Shown: positions 7,959 to 16,679 of the stretch, one piece after another
Position numbering within the stretch: the first letter of the stretch is position 1
Layout of the letters: every line of letters starts with the position of its first letter
Assembly: GCF_009806985.1 (NCBI RefSeq)
Contig: NZ_WUAX01000005.1
Location: 333,373-397,372, forward strand
DNA from: Halorubrum sp. JWXQ-INN 858
GTDB lineage: Archaea > Halobacteriota > Halobacteria > Halobacteriales > Haloferacaceae
Direction: 5' to 3'
DNA: 64,000 nt
The notes under the pieces: model-generated
The model's database searches: none
What the model saw: only the letters and a program-made list of their open reading frames with translations
Told to the model about the DNA's origin: nothing
Made by a program: the position numbers and the translations under genes

Positions 7959-9179
7959 ATGACCGAGTCCACCGCGACGGACCTCGCGGAGCGAGTCCGT
8001 GCAGGCGACCTCCGGCTCCACGAACTGGAGGACCACGCCGACGCAGACACGGCCGCGGCAGCCCGCCGTCGACTCGTCGCCGACGAGTCGGGCGCGGACG
8101 TCGACGTCCTCGGCGAGTACGCGTTCGACGCCGCCGACGCCGAGGCGAACATCGAGAACATGGTCGGGGCGGTGCAGGTGCCGATGGGCGTCGCCGGCCC
8201 CGTCTCGATCGACGGCGGCGCGCTCTCGGGGTCTCGATACCTCCCGATGGCGACCACCGAAGGGGCGCTTATCGCCTCGATCAACCGCGGCTGTTCCGTG
8301 TTGAACGACGCCGGCGGGGCGACCGCCCGGGTGACCAAGCGGGGGATGACCCGCGCGCCCGTGTTCCGCGTCGCCGACGTGGCGGAGGCGGAGGCGCTCG
8401 TCTCGTGGGTCCGCGACAACGAGGCCGACCTGCGGGCGGCCGCGGAGGCGACGACGAGCCACGGCGAGCTGCTCGACGTGACGCCGTACGTCGTCGGCAA
8501 CAACGTTTACCTCCGATTCCGGTACGACACGAAGGACGCGATGGGGATGAACATGGCCACCATCGCGACCGGCGAGGCGTGTACGGTGATCGAGGAGTCC
8601 ACGTCCGCGTCGCTGGTCGCGCTCTCGGGGAACCTCTGTTCGGACAAGAAGCCCGCCGCCGTCAACGCGGTCGAGGGGCGCGGCCGGTCGGTGTCGGCCG
8701 ACGTCGAGATCCCCCGCGAGGTCGTCGAGGGACGACTCCACACGACGCCGGAAGCGATCGCGGAGATCAACACCCGGAAGAACCTCGTCGGCTCGGCGAA
8801 GGCGGGATCGCTCGGCTTCAACGCCCACGTCGCCAACGCGGTCGCGGCGATGTTCCTCGCGACCGGCCAGGACGAGGCGCAGGTCGTCGAGGGGGCGAAC
8901 GCGATCACCACCGCGGAGACGACCGCCGACGGCGACCTCTACGTCTCCGTCTCGCTGGCGAGCCTCGAGGTCGGCACCGTCGGCGGAGGGACCGGGCTCC
9001 CGACCCAGGCGGCCGGGCTCGAGGTGCTCGGCGTCCGCGGCGGCGGCGACCCCGCCGGGGACAACGCGGACGCGCTCGCGGAGGCGATCGCGGTCGGGGC
9101 GCTCGCCGGCGAGCTCTCGCTTTTGGCCGCGCTCGGGTCGAGACACCTCTCGTCGGCACACGCCGACCTGGGTCGGTAA
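7959..9179 (+). CDS. hmgA: 3-hydroxy-3-methylglutaryl-CoA reductase (class I, NADPH)
   Basis: A 406-residue class I HMG-CoA reductase that makes mevalonate, the committed step to archaeal isoprenoid lipids, carotenoids and quinones; it is the target of statin-type inhibitors in haloarchaea. Substrate loop ENMVGAVQVPMGVAGP at 66-81; catalytic Glu in TTEGALIASINRG (E101), DAMGMNM at 193-199, Lys in SDKKP (K230), Asp in GQDEAQ (D305), and the C-terminal His (H401). It lacks the membrane domain of eukaryotic enzymes, as usual in archaea. CCATTAGC at about 7929 is a weak TATA candidate. Regulation is probably transcriptional; the tandem repeat directly upstream may affect it. Confidence 0.97.
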   Translation: MTESTATDLAERVRAGDLRLHELEDHADADTAAAARRRLVADESGADVDVLGEYAFDAADAEANIENMVGAVQVPMGVAGPVSIDGGALSGSRYLPMATTEGALIASINRGCSVLNDAGGATARVTKRGMTRAPVFRVADVAEAEALVSWVRDNEADLRAAAEATTSHGELLDVTPYVVGNNVYLRFRYDTKDAMGMNMATIATGEACTVIEESTSASLVALSGNLCSDKKPAAVNAVEGRGRSVSADVEIPREVVEGRLHTTPEAIAEINTRKNLVGSAKAGSLGFNAHVANAVAAMFLATGQDEAQVVEGANAITTAETTADGDLYVSVSLASLEVGTVGGGTGLPTQAAGLEVLGVRGGGDPAGDNADALAEAIAVGALAGELSLLAALGSRHLSSAHADLGR

Positions 9180-9228
9180 GCCGAGACGAAGGCGTCGTCG
9201 CAGTGACCTGCGGCCCTGCGGACCGTGC

Positions 9229-9582
9229 TCACGCGGACGGGCGTCCGCTCCCGTCGCGCCGAAGGGCGTCGCGGAGCAGGAGGGCGGCCCCGCTGCCGGC
9301 GAGGGCGACACCCACCCACACGCCGGCGCCGGTCCCGACGGCCGCGGCGACGAGGAGTCCGACGCCGGCGACCGCGTGTCCCGCCGCCTGCTCCGCGTGC
9401 CTCGCTCGGCGATACACCGCGGCGACGCCGAACAGGAGGACGCCACACGCGACGAGTAACCCTCGAAGGAGCGGGGCCCCGTTCGGGACGGCTGCGGCTT
9501 CCGGTGTCGAGAGCCCGACCGCGAGGAGCCCGACACAGACCGCGCCGACGACGGGGAGGGCCGCCCGGTCACGAACTGCCAT
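9229..9582 (-). CDS. Small membrane protein, unknown function
   Basis: A 117-residue protein with four likely membrane helices (about residues 8-26, 38-56, 65-85 and 87-103) and a basic, Arg-rich C-terminus (RDALRRDGSGR). There are no known motifs. The ATG at 9582 is preferred over a GTG two codons earlier. It is convergent with hmgA and carries a short A/T-rich stretch (TATAACACGG, 9591-9600) just upstream. Family unknown to me; haloarchaeal genomes encode many such orphan small membrane proteins. Confidence 0.65.
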   Translation of the reverse strand: MAVRDRAALPVVGAVCVGLLAVGLSTPEAAAVPNGAPLLRGLLVACGVLLFGVAAVYRRARHAEQAAGHAVAGVGLLVAAAVGTGAGVWVGVALAGSGAALLLRDALRRDGSGRPSA

Positions 9583-9697
9583 TGTCACTGTATAACACGG
9601 TAGCTCGGGATAAAAACGTCAGTCAGACGGGCGTCTGGTGCGCGCACGACACACCGCCGTGGGGACGAACGACGCGGCGTGGTGACGGACGGTCCGA

Positions 9698-9994
9698 TCA
9701 GCGCCCCGCGGCCCGCCGGTCGTCGAGGGCGTCCCGGCCGGCGGTCGTGATCCGGTAGACGACCTCCCCGCTCACCTCCTCGACGAGACCCGCCTCCGCC
9801 ATCGTCGTGAGGCGCCGCTCGACGTACGCGACGTGGAGCCCGGTGTTCCCGGCGATCAGCGCGGGGTAGTCCGCGCCGGATTCGACGAGGTACGCCAAGG
9901 CGCGCGCGTCGGATCGGGTCACGACGATGCCCGTCACGTCGGCGTTCGCGTCCTCACACGACGGCGCGACGTCTCGGGGGTCCGATGTGGACAT
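9698..9994 (-). CDS. Winged-helix transcriptional regulator (PhiH1-repressor-like)
   Basis: A 98-residue DNA-binding protein with one winged helix-turn-helix domain: helix ARALAYLVESG, turn, recognition region ALIAGNTGLHVAYVERRLTTMAEAGLVEEV, then the wing VVYRITTAGRDALDD. This order matches small haloarchaeal PhiH1-type repressors. No ligand-binding domain is present. The ATG at 9994 is preferred to the TTG just before it. Its promoter lies in the AT-rich stretch 10000-10025 (TTAACTACTACTATAG), which also faces the 3' end of cofH. Targets are unknown; autoregulation is common in this group. Confidence 0.8.
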   Translation of the reverse strand: MSTSDPRDVAPSCEDANADVTGIVVTRSDARALAYLVESGADYPALIAGNTGLHVAYVERRLTTMAEAGLVEEVSGEVVYRITTAGRDALDDRRAAGR

Positions 9995-10060
9995 CAACCG
10001 TGTTAACTACTACTATAGTCAAGAACCTTTCGACGGTTCGGATCGACGTCGCTTCGACCC

Positions 10061-11449
10061 TCAGTCGTCGACGCGCGCGGGCTCCCGGCCGTCGGGTCCG
10101 CGCCCGGCAAGCAACGGCGTCCCGTCGGCCCGGGGTCCGAGGGTCGGGCCGTGTGGCGGGTCGTCCGGGTCGAGGCGGCGACGCGTCCGGTAGTCGGTCG
10201 AGCGCTCGACGGGGATCCGGCCGATGGCGGTGATCATCTCGACGTAGTCGTCGAACGAGCGGTACTCGCCGTATACCCCGCCGGCGCGACGGGTGATCTC
10301 CTCCGAGAGGATCGTCCCCATGAAGTCGTCCGCGCCGCAGTTGAGCAGCTTGAGCCCGTGAGCGTCGCCCGACTTCACCCACGAGGCCTGCACGTGGTCG
10401 ACGTTGTCCAAGAAGAGTCGCGCGACCGCGACGATCAGCTCGTCCTCGTCGTGGGAGGCGCCGCCGTCGACCACGCCGTGCCGGTAAAGCGGCGTTCGTT
10501 CGTGAACGAACGAGAGCGGAACGAACTCCGTGATCCCGCCCGTCCGGTCCTGGAGGCCGCGGATCACTTGCAGGTGTTCCGCGCGGTGGGCGACCGTCTC
10601 GACGTGGCCGTACATCAGCGTCGCGGTCGTATCGAGCCCCGCGGCCATCGCGCCCTCCATCGCGGCCACCCAGTCGTCGGTCCGGATCTTCCCCGGACAG
10701 ATCACGTCCCGAACTTCGTCGACGAGGACCTCCGCGGCGGTGCCGGGCGCGGAGTCGAGCCCCGCGTCGGCCAGCTCGCGGTACACCGCCTCGTACTCCC
10801 AGTCGGTCCCCCGCCGGGCGTGGTACGCCTCCTCCGGCGTCATCGAGTGGAGGTGGACGCCGCCGACGGACATCGCGTCCATCTGTTCGAGGTACGTCCC
10901 GGGGTCGGTCGTGTACGCCTCCGGCGGCTTGTAGTTCACCTCGCTCGCGGGGTCGTCGTGGGCGGCGAGGACCTCGTGGTGCTCGTCGTTCAACGCGAAC
11001 GCCGGGTGGAGCCCGGACACCGAACACACCTCGTACACGCCCATGTCGAGCGCGTCCTCGACGACCGCGCGCGACTCGGCCGGCGTCTTGGTGAACCCCG
11101 GGTGGTCGACGTCGCTGCCGGCCTCGAACGCGTGAGCGCTGTCCTTGAAGTTACAGAACAGACAGCCGGTGTTGCAGGCGGTGGTGACGTTGTTGTTCAC
11201 GTTGGCGACGAACGTCACCTCGTCGCCGACCGCCTCGGCGCGGCGGCGATCCGCCAGCTCCAACACCCGCTCCTTTCGGACCGGGTCGATCCCCGGCGTC
11301 CCCGTCCCGGTCGCGAGCAGCTCGGTGGCGTCGTCGACGGTCAGCCGGCGCCCGTCGCGTGCGTTCGCGAGCGCGTTCTCGAACGACTGGTCCGTCGTCG
11401 GCTCGTCGAAGCCGAAGTCGTCCGGGTCGAGGTCACGCGCCGTTGTCAT
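10061..11449 (-). CDS. cofH: FO synthase subunit 2, CofH (radical SAM)
   Basis: A 462-residue radical SAM enzyme, 5-amino-6-(D-ribitylamino)uracil-tyrosine 4-hydroxyphenyl transferase. It works with CofG to make the deazaflavin FO, the chromophore of coenzyme F420 and of photolyase. The cluster motif CNTGCLFC (C92, C96, C99; CxxxCxxC) binds the 4Fe-4S cluster and S-adenosylmethionine. Further family blocks: VNYKPPEAYTTDPGTYLEQMD, SAPGTAAEVLVDEVRDVICPGK, TATLMYGHVET and TEFVPLSFVHE. CofG is not in the window. The length is within the haloarchaeal range, with a proline-rich tail after about 415. Confidence 0.95.
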   Translation of the reverse strand: MTTARDLDPDDFGFDEPTTDQSFENALANARDGRRLTVDDATELLATGTGTPGIDPVRKERVLELADRRRAEAVGDEVTFVANVNNNVTTACNTGCLFCNFKDSAHAFEAGSDVDHPGFTKTPAESRAVVEDALDMGVYEVCSVSGLHPAFALNDEHHEVLAAHDDPASEVNYKPPEAYTTDPGTYLEQMDAMSVGGVHLHSMTPEEAYHARRGTDWEYEAVYRELADAGLDSAPGTAAEVLVDEVRDVICPGKIRTDDWVAAMEGAMAAGLDTTATLMYGHVETVAHRAEHLQVIRGLQDRTGGITEFVPLSFVHERTPLYRHGVVDGGASHDEDELIVAVARLFLDNVDHVQASWVKSGDAHGLKLLNCGADDFMGTILSEEITRRAGGVYGEYRSFDDYVEMITAIGRIPVERSTDYRTRRRLDPDDPPHGPTLGPRADGTPLLAGRGPDGREPARVDD

Positions 11450-11585
11450 CGCCTCTCCCTCCCGTGTCCACCCTTAAAAACTGGCCGGTCACGGCACTCT
11501 CGGGACTGTTTCCGCCCCGTCACGCGAGAAGCGAGGGCCGATCAGGTCGCCGGGGGCGACGCGATCGAACCCGTCGGCGTGGGGA

Positions 11586-11969
11586 TCAGGCCGTTCCCGT
11601 CGATCGTCCGCCGGCCCACGCCAGCGCGGCCGCGTCGTCGTTGAACGACTCGACCTCGACGCCGGCGACGTCGACGGTCCGCTTGAGGTAGCGCCGCTTC
11701 GGGCGCTCGGCGACGACAGCCCATCGAGTCACCCCCCGATCGGCCCCGGTCCGGGCCGCCTCCCGAAGCGCGCCACGCCCCGCGTCCGAACACGACCGCG
11801 TCGTCCGAACGACCACGACGGCGGCCTCGACGGCCGCCTCGGTCGTCACGGTCCGCCAGCGGTCCGCCAGCGCCTCGGCGTCCTCGGGAGTGAGGACGGT
11901 CCCGTGCGGGAACTCGACGACGAGCACGGACTCATCGAGGCGGATCGACCACTGGCTGTCCCGCTCCAT
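11586..11969 (-). CDS. STAS-fold-like haloarchaeal protein
   Basis: A 127-residue alpha/beta protein. Alternating strands and helices (SVLVVEFPHGTVLT, AEALADRWRTV, AVVVVRTTRSCS, ALREAARTGADRGV, RWAVVAER, VEVESFNDDAAALAWA) resemble STAS or SpoIIAA-like domains of signalling proteins, though no conserved phosphorylated Ser is obvious. The ATG at 11969 is chosen because upstream residues are Arg/Ser-rich and lie on the 11-base repeats. It is divergent from the small Cys protein at 12150. The assignment is fold-level only. Confidence 0.65.
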   Translation of the reverse strand: MERDSQWSIRLDESVLVVEFPHGTVLTPEDAEALADRWRTVTTEAAVEAAVVVVRTTRSCSDAGRGALREAARTGADRGVTRWAVVAERPKRRYLKRTVDVAGVEVESFNDDAAALAWAGGRSTGTA

Positions 11970-12015
11970 GGGCCGCCATCCCCGCCGTTCACTGATAAAC
12001 CCGCGTCCCCGAATA

Positions 12016-12091
12016 TCTCGAGCGATACTCGAGCGATACTCGAGCGGTACTCGACGATACTCGTACGGTAGTTGAACGGTACTTGAACGAT
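12016..12091. repeat. 11-bp tandem repeat, seven degenerate units
   Basis: Units of CTCGAGCGATA follow each other from 12016: two exact copies, then CTCGAGCGGTA, CTCGACGATA, CTCGTACGGTA, GTTGAACGGTA and CTTGAACGATG. The period is close to one helical turn, so the same face of the DNA would show each motif. It lies between divergent genes (STAS-like, minus; Cys protein and BKACE, plus). It could be an iterated operator or a slippage product. Confidence 0.9.
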
Positions 12092-12149
12092 GCTCCGAGC
12101 GCTTCGCCGCCGCCCGCTTCTTTAAGTCGACGGCCGTCGACGGGCCACC

Positions 12150-12416
12150 ATGACCGAGGAGTGTCCACATCTCACGTACCGAACCGAAGGCGACGACCGA
12201 TCGTTCGACGTCGCCCGCGCGTTCTGTACGGTCACCGACTCGTTCGTCCAGCCGATGCGCGCTGACGTCTGTAACGCCCGGTACGGGCTCGATCCCGAGC
12301 GCGACTGCGAGTTCTACGTCGCCCCCGAACGCACGGACGGGGGCACCGTCGACCCCGCCAACGGAGCCGACGACCCGACCGAAACCGACGCCGCCGGCGG
12401 CGACGAGGACCGATGA
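12150..12416 (+). CDS. Small Cys-containing haloarchaeal protein
   Basis: An 88-residue acidic protein with four cysteines (about C5, C26, C41, C53) in the first 55 residues and an Asp/Thr/Gly-rich disordered tail. The Cys/His pattern (CPH...CTV...CNA...CEF) could bind zinc or an iron-sulfur cluster. Its stop overlaps the next start by four bases (ATGA), so it is co-translated with the BKACE enzyme. CTTTAAG at 12119-12125 is a good TATA box 25-31 bases before the ATG at 12150. Function unknown; the coupling suggests a role tied to that enzyme. Confidence 0.8.
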   Translation: MTEECPHLTYRTEGDDRSFDVARAFCTVTDSFVQPMRADVCNARYGLDPERDCEFYVAPERTDGGTVDPANGADDPTETDAAGGDEDR

Positions 12417-13255
12417 CGTACCGCGACTACCTCGACGGCAAGCCGACGATCGTCACCGCGGCGCTGTCCGGCGGCGTCCAGGGGAAAGAGACCCACCCCG
12501 ACCTGCCCGAGTCCCCCGAGGAGATCGCGGCCGCCGCGGCCGCCTGTGAGGCGGCGGGCGCGAGCGTCGTCCACCTCCACGCGCGCCGCGAGAACGGGGA
12601 GCGCGCGTTCTCGACCGAGCGGTTCCAGACGCTCACGGACGCGGTCAGGGAGGCGACCGACGACGTGATCATCCAGCACTCGACGGGCGGGACGGCCGCC
12701 CCGGACGACCTCCGACACGAACCGCTCCGAACCGACCCCGCGCCGGAAATGGCGTCGCTCGACATGGGGCCGCTCAACCGATACGAGCGGCTCACCTCCG
12801 AGAACACCCGCGCGCTGGTATCCTCGCTGCACGCCGAGATGCTCGATCGGGACATCAAACCGGAGCTGGAGGTGTTCAACGACGGTCACCTCAACGAGAC
12901 GCTCGCCGTGCTCGAGGAGTTCGAGGAGCCGCCGTACATGAACTTCCTCTTCGGCGGCGGTACCACGTCGCCGCCGTCGCCCCGAAACCTCGCCAATCGC
13001 GTCGAGAACCTTCCGGAGGGCGTCGAGTTCACCGTCATTGGGCTTGGCCGGCACCAGTTGCCGATGACGACCCAGTCGATACTGCTCGGCGGTCACGTCC
13101 GCGTCGGGCTCGAGGACAACCAGTACTACGAGAAGGGGGAGCGGGCGACGAACGAGCGGCTGGTCGCGCGGGCGGTCCGGATCACCGAGGAGCTCGGCCG
13201 CCCGGCGGCGACGCCCGCGGAGACGCGGGAGCTGCTGGGACTGCGCGGGAGATAG
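12413..13255 (+). CDS. BKACE / 3-keto-5-aminohexanoate cleavage family enzyme (DUF849)
   Basis: A 280-residue TIM-barrel enzyme of the beta-keto acid cleavage (BKACE, DUF849) family. These zinc enzymes condense a beta-keto acid with acetyl-CoA to give acetoacetate and a new acyl-CoA; the founding member acts in lysine fermentation. Matching features: IVTAALSGGVQGK at the N-terminus, VVHLHARR (zinc-ligand His pair), IIQHSTGG, ASLDMGPLN, PELEVFNDGHL, FLFGGGTTSPPSP, and the C-terminal VRVGLEDNQYYEKGE typical of the family. It overlaps the upstream Cys protein by four bases. The substrate cannot be read from sequence; amino-acid or carnitine-type degradation is possible. Confidence 0.9.
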   Translation: MTYRDYLDGKPTIVTAALSGGVQGKETHPDLPESPEEIAAAAAACEAAGASVVHLHARRENGERAFSTERFQTLTDAVREATDDVIIQHSTGGTAAPDDLRHEPLRTDPAPEMASLDMGPLNRYERLTSENTRALVSSLHAEMLDRDIKPELEVFNDGHLNETLAVLEEFEEPPYMNFLFGGGTTSPPSPRNLANRVENLPEGVEFTVIGLGRHQLPMTTQSILLGGHVRVGLEDNQYYEKGERATNERLVARAVRITEELGRPAATPAETRELLGLRGR

Positions 13256-13379
13256 GCGTACGCAGGCGATCCAGTACCGTGGGCGATAGAATTGGGGGAC
13301 GATGTCTACGTTGAAATCTCCATAATTTGATGCAATTTCTCCAGGCGCAGTCAATACATCACAACATCGATTACTCACG

Positions 13380-13859
13380 TTGAATGGTCGATTCGGAGAG
13401 CATATCTACGAATATCGACAGAAGTATGTATTCGTCGAATATGTCGAACGTATGGAACGTGAAGGTCCGGGATTTCTGGCTGACCTTGCCTTCCTTTGGG
13501 TTACGATTATCGCCTGTATCGTCGTCGCTGATGCGATCGATCGGCAAATCGGTCGGCCAGGAGGACTGCTCCTCGCGATCGGAGCGGCGGCCGGAGTCGC
13601 ATTCGTTGGTCTCCTGGCGTATTACCGCGTCTTTCTCGATGAACGACCGATCTTGGGAACCCGTTCCCGATCACGATTTGCGATTCTATGGGTTCAGATA
13701 GTCTTCTTTGGGTTCATACTTGGTGCAGTATTTGCCCCACCGGACGCTACTGTCCAGTTCGGGATTGCAGGTATGGTCATGATCGCGGGCCTTCTCGTGG
13801 CGTACTGGTACGTCTACCTGAACGGGAGTAGGTCCGAGAAGTCGCCGACGGAGCTATAG
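13380..13859 (+). CDS. Membrane protein in a low-GC patch
   Basis: A 159-residue (TTG start) or 135-residue (ATG at 13452) membrane protein with four predicted helices at about residues 36-55, 60-80, 100-120 and 124-144, and a short polar tail. The N-terminus is aromatic-rich (YEYRQKYVFVEYVERME). The surrounding 13256-13860 is near 40-57% GC against about 70% elsewhere, and codon use differs from neighbours, so recent acquisition is likely. I recognise no family. An overlapping open frame at 13384-13701 has no membrane or domain signal and is treated as a shadow. The convergent carboxylase ends 26 bases downstream. Confidence 0.6.
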   Translation: MNGRFGEHIYEYRQKYVFVEYVERMEREGPGFLADLAFLWVTIIACIVVADAIDRQIGRPGGLLLAIGAAAGVAFVGLLAYYRVFLDERPILGTRSRSRFAILWVQIVFFGFILGAVFAPPDATVQFGIAGMVMIAGLLVAYWYVYLNGSRSEKSPTEL

Positions 13860-13884
13860 GCAGTATATCCGTTCCGTCCGTGGT

Positions 13885-15729
13885 TCACTCCAGGACGACC
13901 AGGACGTCGCCCATGTCGACGCTGTCGCCCTCGGCGACGTGGACGGAGGCGACGACCCCGCCGCGCTCGGCGACGACGTCGTTCTCCATCTTCATCGCCT
14001 CCAGCACGCAGACGACGTCGCCGGCCGCGACCTCGTCGCCCTCGGCGACCTCCACGGAGAGGATCGTGCCCTGCATCTCCGCCTCGACGGCCTCGCCGCC
14101 CGCGGCGACCGCGACGTCCTCGCCGTCGTCCCCGTCCTCGTCCGCCTTCGGGGACCGTGCCCGACCGCGGCCGCCGGACCCTCCGGACCCGCCCGCCGCG
14201 CCGATCGGCGGCGCGCCCCGCTCCTCCAGGTCGACCTCGAAGCGCTTGCCGTTCACCTCGACCGTGAACTGCCGCTCGGTCACCTCGTCGGCGTCGGCGG
14301 CGGCGCTCTCGGTCCCCCACCGTTCCTGCGCCTCGGCGACCCGGTCGGAATCGAGCTCCTCGTCGAGGTACTTCGTCGTGTGGAGCCCCGCGAGGAAGCG
14401 GTCGTCCTCCAACATGAGCCGGTGGAACGGGACGATGGTGACGACGCCGTCGAGGTCGTACTCCGCGAGCGCGCGGCGGGAGCGGGCGAGACACTCCTCG
14501 CGATCGCTCCCCCACACGATGAGCTTCGCGATCATCGAGTCGTAGTCGGTGACGAGCTCGTCGCCAGCCCGAAGCGCGTCGTCGACGCGGACGCCGATCC
14601 CGCCGGGCGGGTCGTACGTCTCCAGCCGTCCCTCGTTCGCGGGCTGGAACCCGTTCGCCGCGTTCTCGGCGTTGATCCGGAACTCGATCGCGTGCCCGTC
14701 GAGGTCGACGTCGGCCTGCCCGATCGAGAGCCCGTCGCCGGCGGCGACCCGGAGCTGCTGTTTGACGATGTCGATCCCGGTGAGCGCCTCGGTGACGGTG
14801 TGTTCGACCTGGATCCGCGTGTTGACCTCGAGGAAGTAGAAGGGGGTGTCGGGGCCGAGCGGTTCCGCCGGGTCGCGGCCCGGATCCTCCTCGACGAGGA
14901 ACTCGACGGTGCCGGCGTTGGTGTAGTCGGCCGCGGCGACCCCGCGGCGCGCGGCCTCGCCGATCTCCTCGCGGAGCGCGTCGGACAGCGCCGGCGACGG
15001 CCCCTCCTCGATCACCTTCTGGTGGCGGCGCTGGAGCGAGCAGTCGCGCTCGCCCAGGTGGACGACGTCCCCGGAGCCGTCCGCGAGCACCTGGACCTCG
15101 ACGTGGCGGGGGGTCTCGAGGTAGCGCTCGAGGTAGACGGAGTCATTCGAGAAGTACGCCTCGCCCTCGCGCTTGGCGGCCGTGAACCGTTCTTCGGCCT
15201 CGTCCGCGTCCTCGACGACCTTCATCCCGCGGCCGCCGCCGCCGCCCTCCGCCTTGATCGCGACCGGGTACCCGTGCTCGTCGCCGAAGGCGGTCACCTC
15301 GGCCGCCGACTCGACGGGCTCCGTCGTGCCGGGGACGATCGGGACGTCCGCGTCCCGCATCACGCGGCGGGCGTGGGTCTTTTCGCCGAGCCGAGCCATC
15401 GCGTCGCTCGTCGGCCCGACCCACGCGATCCCGTCTTCGGCCTCGACGCGGGCGGCGAAGTCGGCGTTCTCCGCGAGGAAGCCGTAGCCGGGGTGGATCG
15501 CGTCCGCGCCGGCGGTTCGGGCGACGTCGAGTATCGCGTCCCCGTCGAGGTAGGAGTCGGCCGCGCGGGCGGGGCCGACGTTGTACGCCTCGTCGGCGTA
15601 CCGGACGTGTCCGCCGTGTTTGTCCGCGTCGCTGTAGACGGCGACGGTGTCGACGTCGAGCTCCTCGCAGGCGCGCATCACCCGGACCGCGATCTCGCCA
15701 CGGTTGGCGACCAGGACCTTGTCGAACAT
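13885..15729 (-). CDS. Biotin carboxylase / biotin carrier subunit of acyl-CoA carboxylase
   Basis: A 614-residue alpha subunit of an acetyl-/propionyl-CoA carboxylase. It has the biotin carboxylase N-terminal domain ([14 protein letters not shown] at 4-17), ATP-grasp domain with the glycine-rich loop [12 protein letters not shown], catalytic blocks [26 protein letters not shown] and [16 protein letters not shown], a C-terminal BC domain, then a disordered Gly/Arg/Asp linker (about 505-550). It ends in a biotinyl domain with EAMKMEN, where K580 is the biotinylation site. In haloarchaea this subunit feeds the methylaspartate or propionate routes; the beta (carboxyltransferase) subunit and biotin ligase are not in the window. 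Start ATG 15729. Confidence 0.95.
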   Translation of the reverse strand: MFDKVLVANRGEIAVRVMRACEELDVDTVAVYSDADKHGGHVRYADEAYNVGPARAADSYLDGDAILDVARTAGADAIHPGYGFLAENADFAARVEAEDGIAWVGPTSDAMARLGEKTHARRVMRDADVPIVPGTTEPVESAAEVTAFGDEHGYPVAIKAEGGGGGRGMKVVEDADEAEERFTAAKREGEAYFSNDSVYLERYLETPRHVEVQVLADGSGDVVHLGERDCSLQRRHQKVIEEGPSPALSDALREEIGEAARRGVAAADYTNAGTVEFLVEEDPGRDPAEPLGPDTPFYFLEVNTRIQVEHTVTEALTGIDIVKQQLRVAAGDGLSIGQADVDLDGHAIEFRINAENAANGFQPANEGRLETYDPPGGIGVRVDDALRAGDELVTDYDSMIAKLIVWGSDREECLARSRRALAEYDLDGVVTIVPFHRLMLEDDRFLAGLHTTKYLDEELDSDRVAEAQERWGTESAAADADEVTERQFTVEVNGKRFEVDLEERGAPPIGAAGGSGGSGGRGRARSPKADEDGDDGEDVAVAAGGEAVEAEMQGTILSVEVAEGDEVAAGDVVCVLEAMKMENDVVAERGGVVASVHVAEGDSVDMGDVLVVLE

Positions 15730-15808
15730 TCTTGCCGCAAGCTTCCACCAACGGCTACCTCATTCTGTCGGTCCGGCGTGTCCGAGTCGGTTCGTCCCAC
15801 CGCCCACC

Positions 15809-15856
15809 GCTGGGAGGGTTTAAGAAGAGCCCGCTCCCTGCTGGGAGGGTTTAAGA
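15809..15856 (+). promoter_or_regulatory. Duplicated promoter-like element (17-bp direct repeat with TATA)
   Basis: GCTGGGAGGGTTTAAGA occurs identically at 15809-15825 and 15840-15856. Each copy contains TTTAAG. The second copy is about 25 bases before the ATG at 15880, the expected TATA distance; the first looks like a duplicated upstream copy. Confidence 0.7.
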
Positions 15857-15879
15857 GGGATCGAACCGGACGTTCAGCC

Positions 15880-16227
15880 ATGCTTTCGGCAGGGAACCCG
15901 TACGTGTTGCCGTCCGTGCTGGTTGCGGCGGGGGCGTACCTCGCGCTGTCCGTGCTGACCGACCTCTCCGTACTGATCCGCGTCGGCGTGTTGGTCGGTA
16001 TCGGGATCGCCGCCCCCATGGCGATCAATCGAATCCTCGGCGGGAGCGACGCCGTGAGCGACCCCGCGAGCGATCCGGCCGAGAACGCGGACCGCGACGG
16101 TGGTGCCGACGCCGACGGTGAGGTCGGCGGCGATGGTGGGGTCGGCGGCGACGACGGTGGCGGCGTTGACGTCGATGCCGCTCGTGCCGCGGACGTCGAC
16201 GGCGGGTCGCGAGAGGAGTCGGCGTGA
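15880..16227 (+). CDS. Small membrane protein with acidic tail
   Basis: A 115-residue protein with two hydrophobic segments (about residues 8-26 and 31-50), followed by a disordered tail rich in Asp, Gly, Ala and Val (from about 55) built from short repeats. The N-terminal segment is preceded by few charges, so orientation is unclear. The ATG at 15880 follows a TATA element at 15850-15855. It is divergent from the carboxylase. No family recognised. Confidence 0.7.
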   Translation: MLSAGNPYVLPSVLVAAGAYLALSVLTDLSVLIRVGVLVGIGIAAPMAINRILGGSDAVSDPASDPAENADRDGGADADGEVGGDGGVGGDDGGGVDVDAARAADVDGGSREESA

Positions 16228-16322
16228 GGGCGCTTCCAACCGGCTCTCGGACCCGCCCGATCGAGGGTCGTGTCGCTCAGGCGTCAAGTCAGTTATAAGC
16301 CCACCCGTTGCTACCGAGTGGC

Positions 16323-16604
16323 ATGGAGCGTCGCCCCGAGTCCGTCCGTCGTCGGTACGACCGCTCCGAAACGGTGCCAAGCGTCGCGGTCGTCGACGCG
16401 ATCGCGGCCCTCGAAGGCCTCGGACAGACCGACGTCCAGGGACAGCTGGGGATCGTTCTCTACGATTACGTCGACACCGACGCGCTCGACACGATCCTCG
16501 CGCCCGGCACGTCGATCGAGGTCTCCTTTCCGGTCGACGACTACGCCGTCCGGATCGACGAGGGCACGGTGCGGGTCAGCCGCGTGTCGGGCGACGAGGC
16601 CTGA
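16323..16604 (+). CDS. HalOD1 output-domain protein
   Basis: A 93-residue stand-alone HalOD1 domain, a haloarchaeal module usually found at the end of signal-transduction proteins. Matching pattern: SVAVVDAIAALEG, then LYDYVDTDALDTIL, and the C-terminal beta hairpin SIEVSFPVDDYAVRIDEGTVRV. The ATG at 16323 is preferred over 16308 because TTATAAG at 16293-16299 lies 24-30 bases upstream, fitting a leaderless mRNA. It sits alone between a membrane protein and trm1. It probably interacts with a partner sensor or regulator encoded elsewhere. Confidence 0.85.
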   Translation: MERRPESVRRRYDRSETVPSVAVVDAIAALEGLGQTDVQGQLGIVLYDYVDTDALDTILAPGTSIEVSFPVDDYAVRIDEGTVRVSRVSGDEA

Positions 16605-16679
16605 TCCGCCGTCGGCGCACGTCCGGGCGATAGCGGGCGGGAACGCGGTCCTTTTAGGCTGGATCGACGAACGAGGCGC

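Noticed and set aside
7326..9595. Long open frames on both strands overlapping hmgA
   Set aside because: HMG-CoA reductase is unambiguous here; the alternatives are low-complexity Arg/Val/Gly shadows.
13384..13701. 105-codon frame overlapping the low-GC membrane protein
   Set aside because: It lacks hydrophobic periodicity or a domain, whereas the other frame gives four clear membrane helices.
13939..15730. Long plus-strand frame opposite the biotin carboxylase
   Set aside because: Composition is that of an antisense shadow; only its last part, from ATG 15880, is a plausible separate gene.
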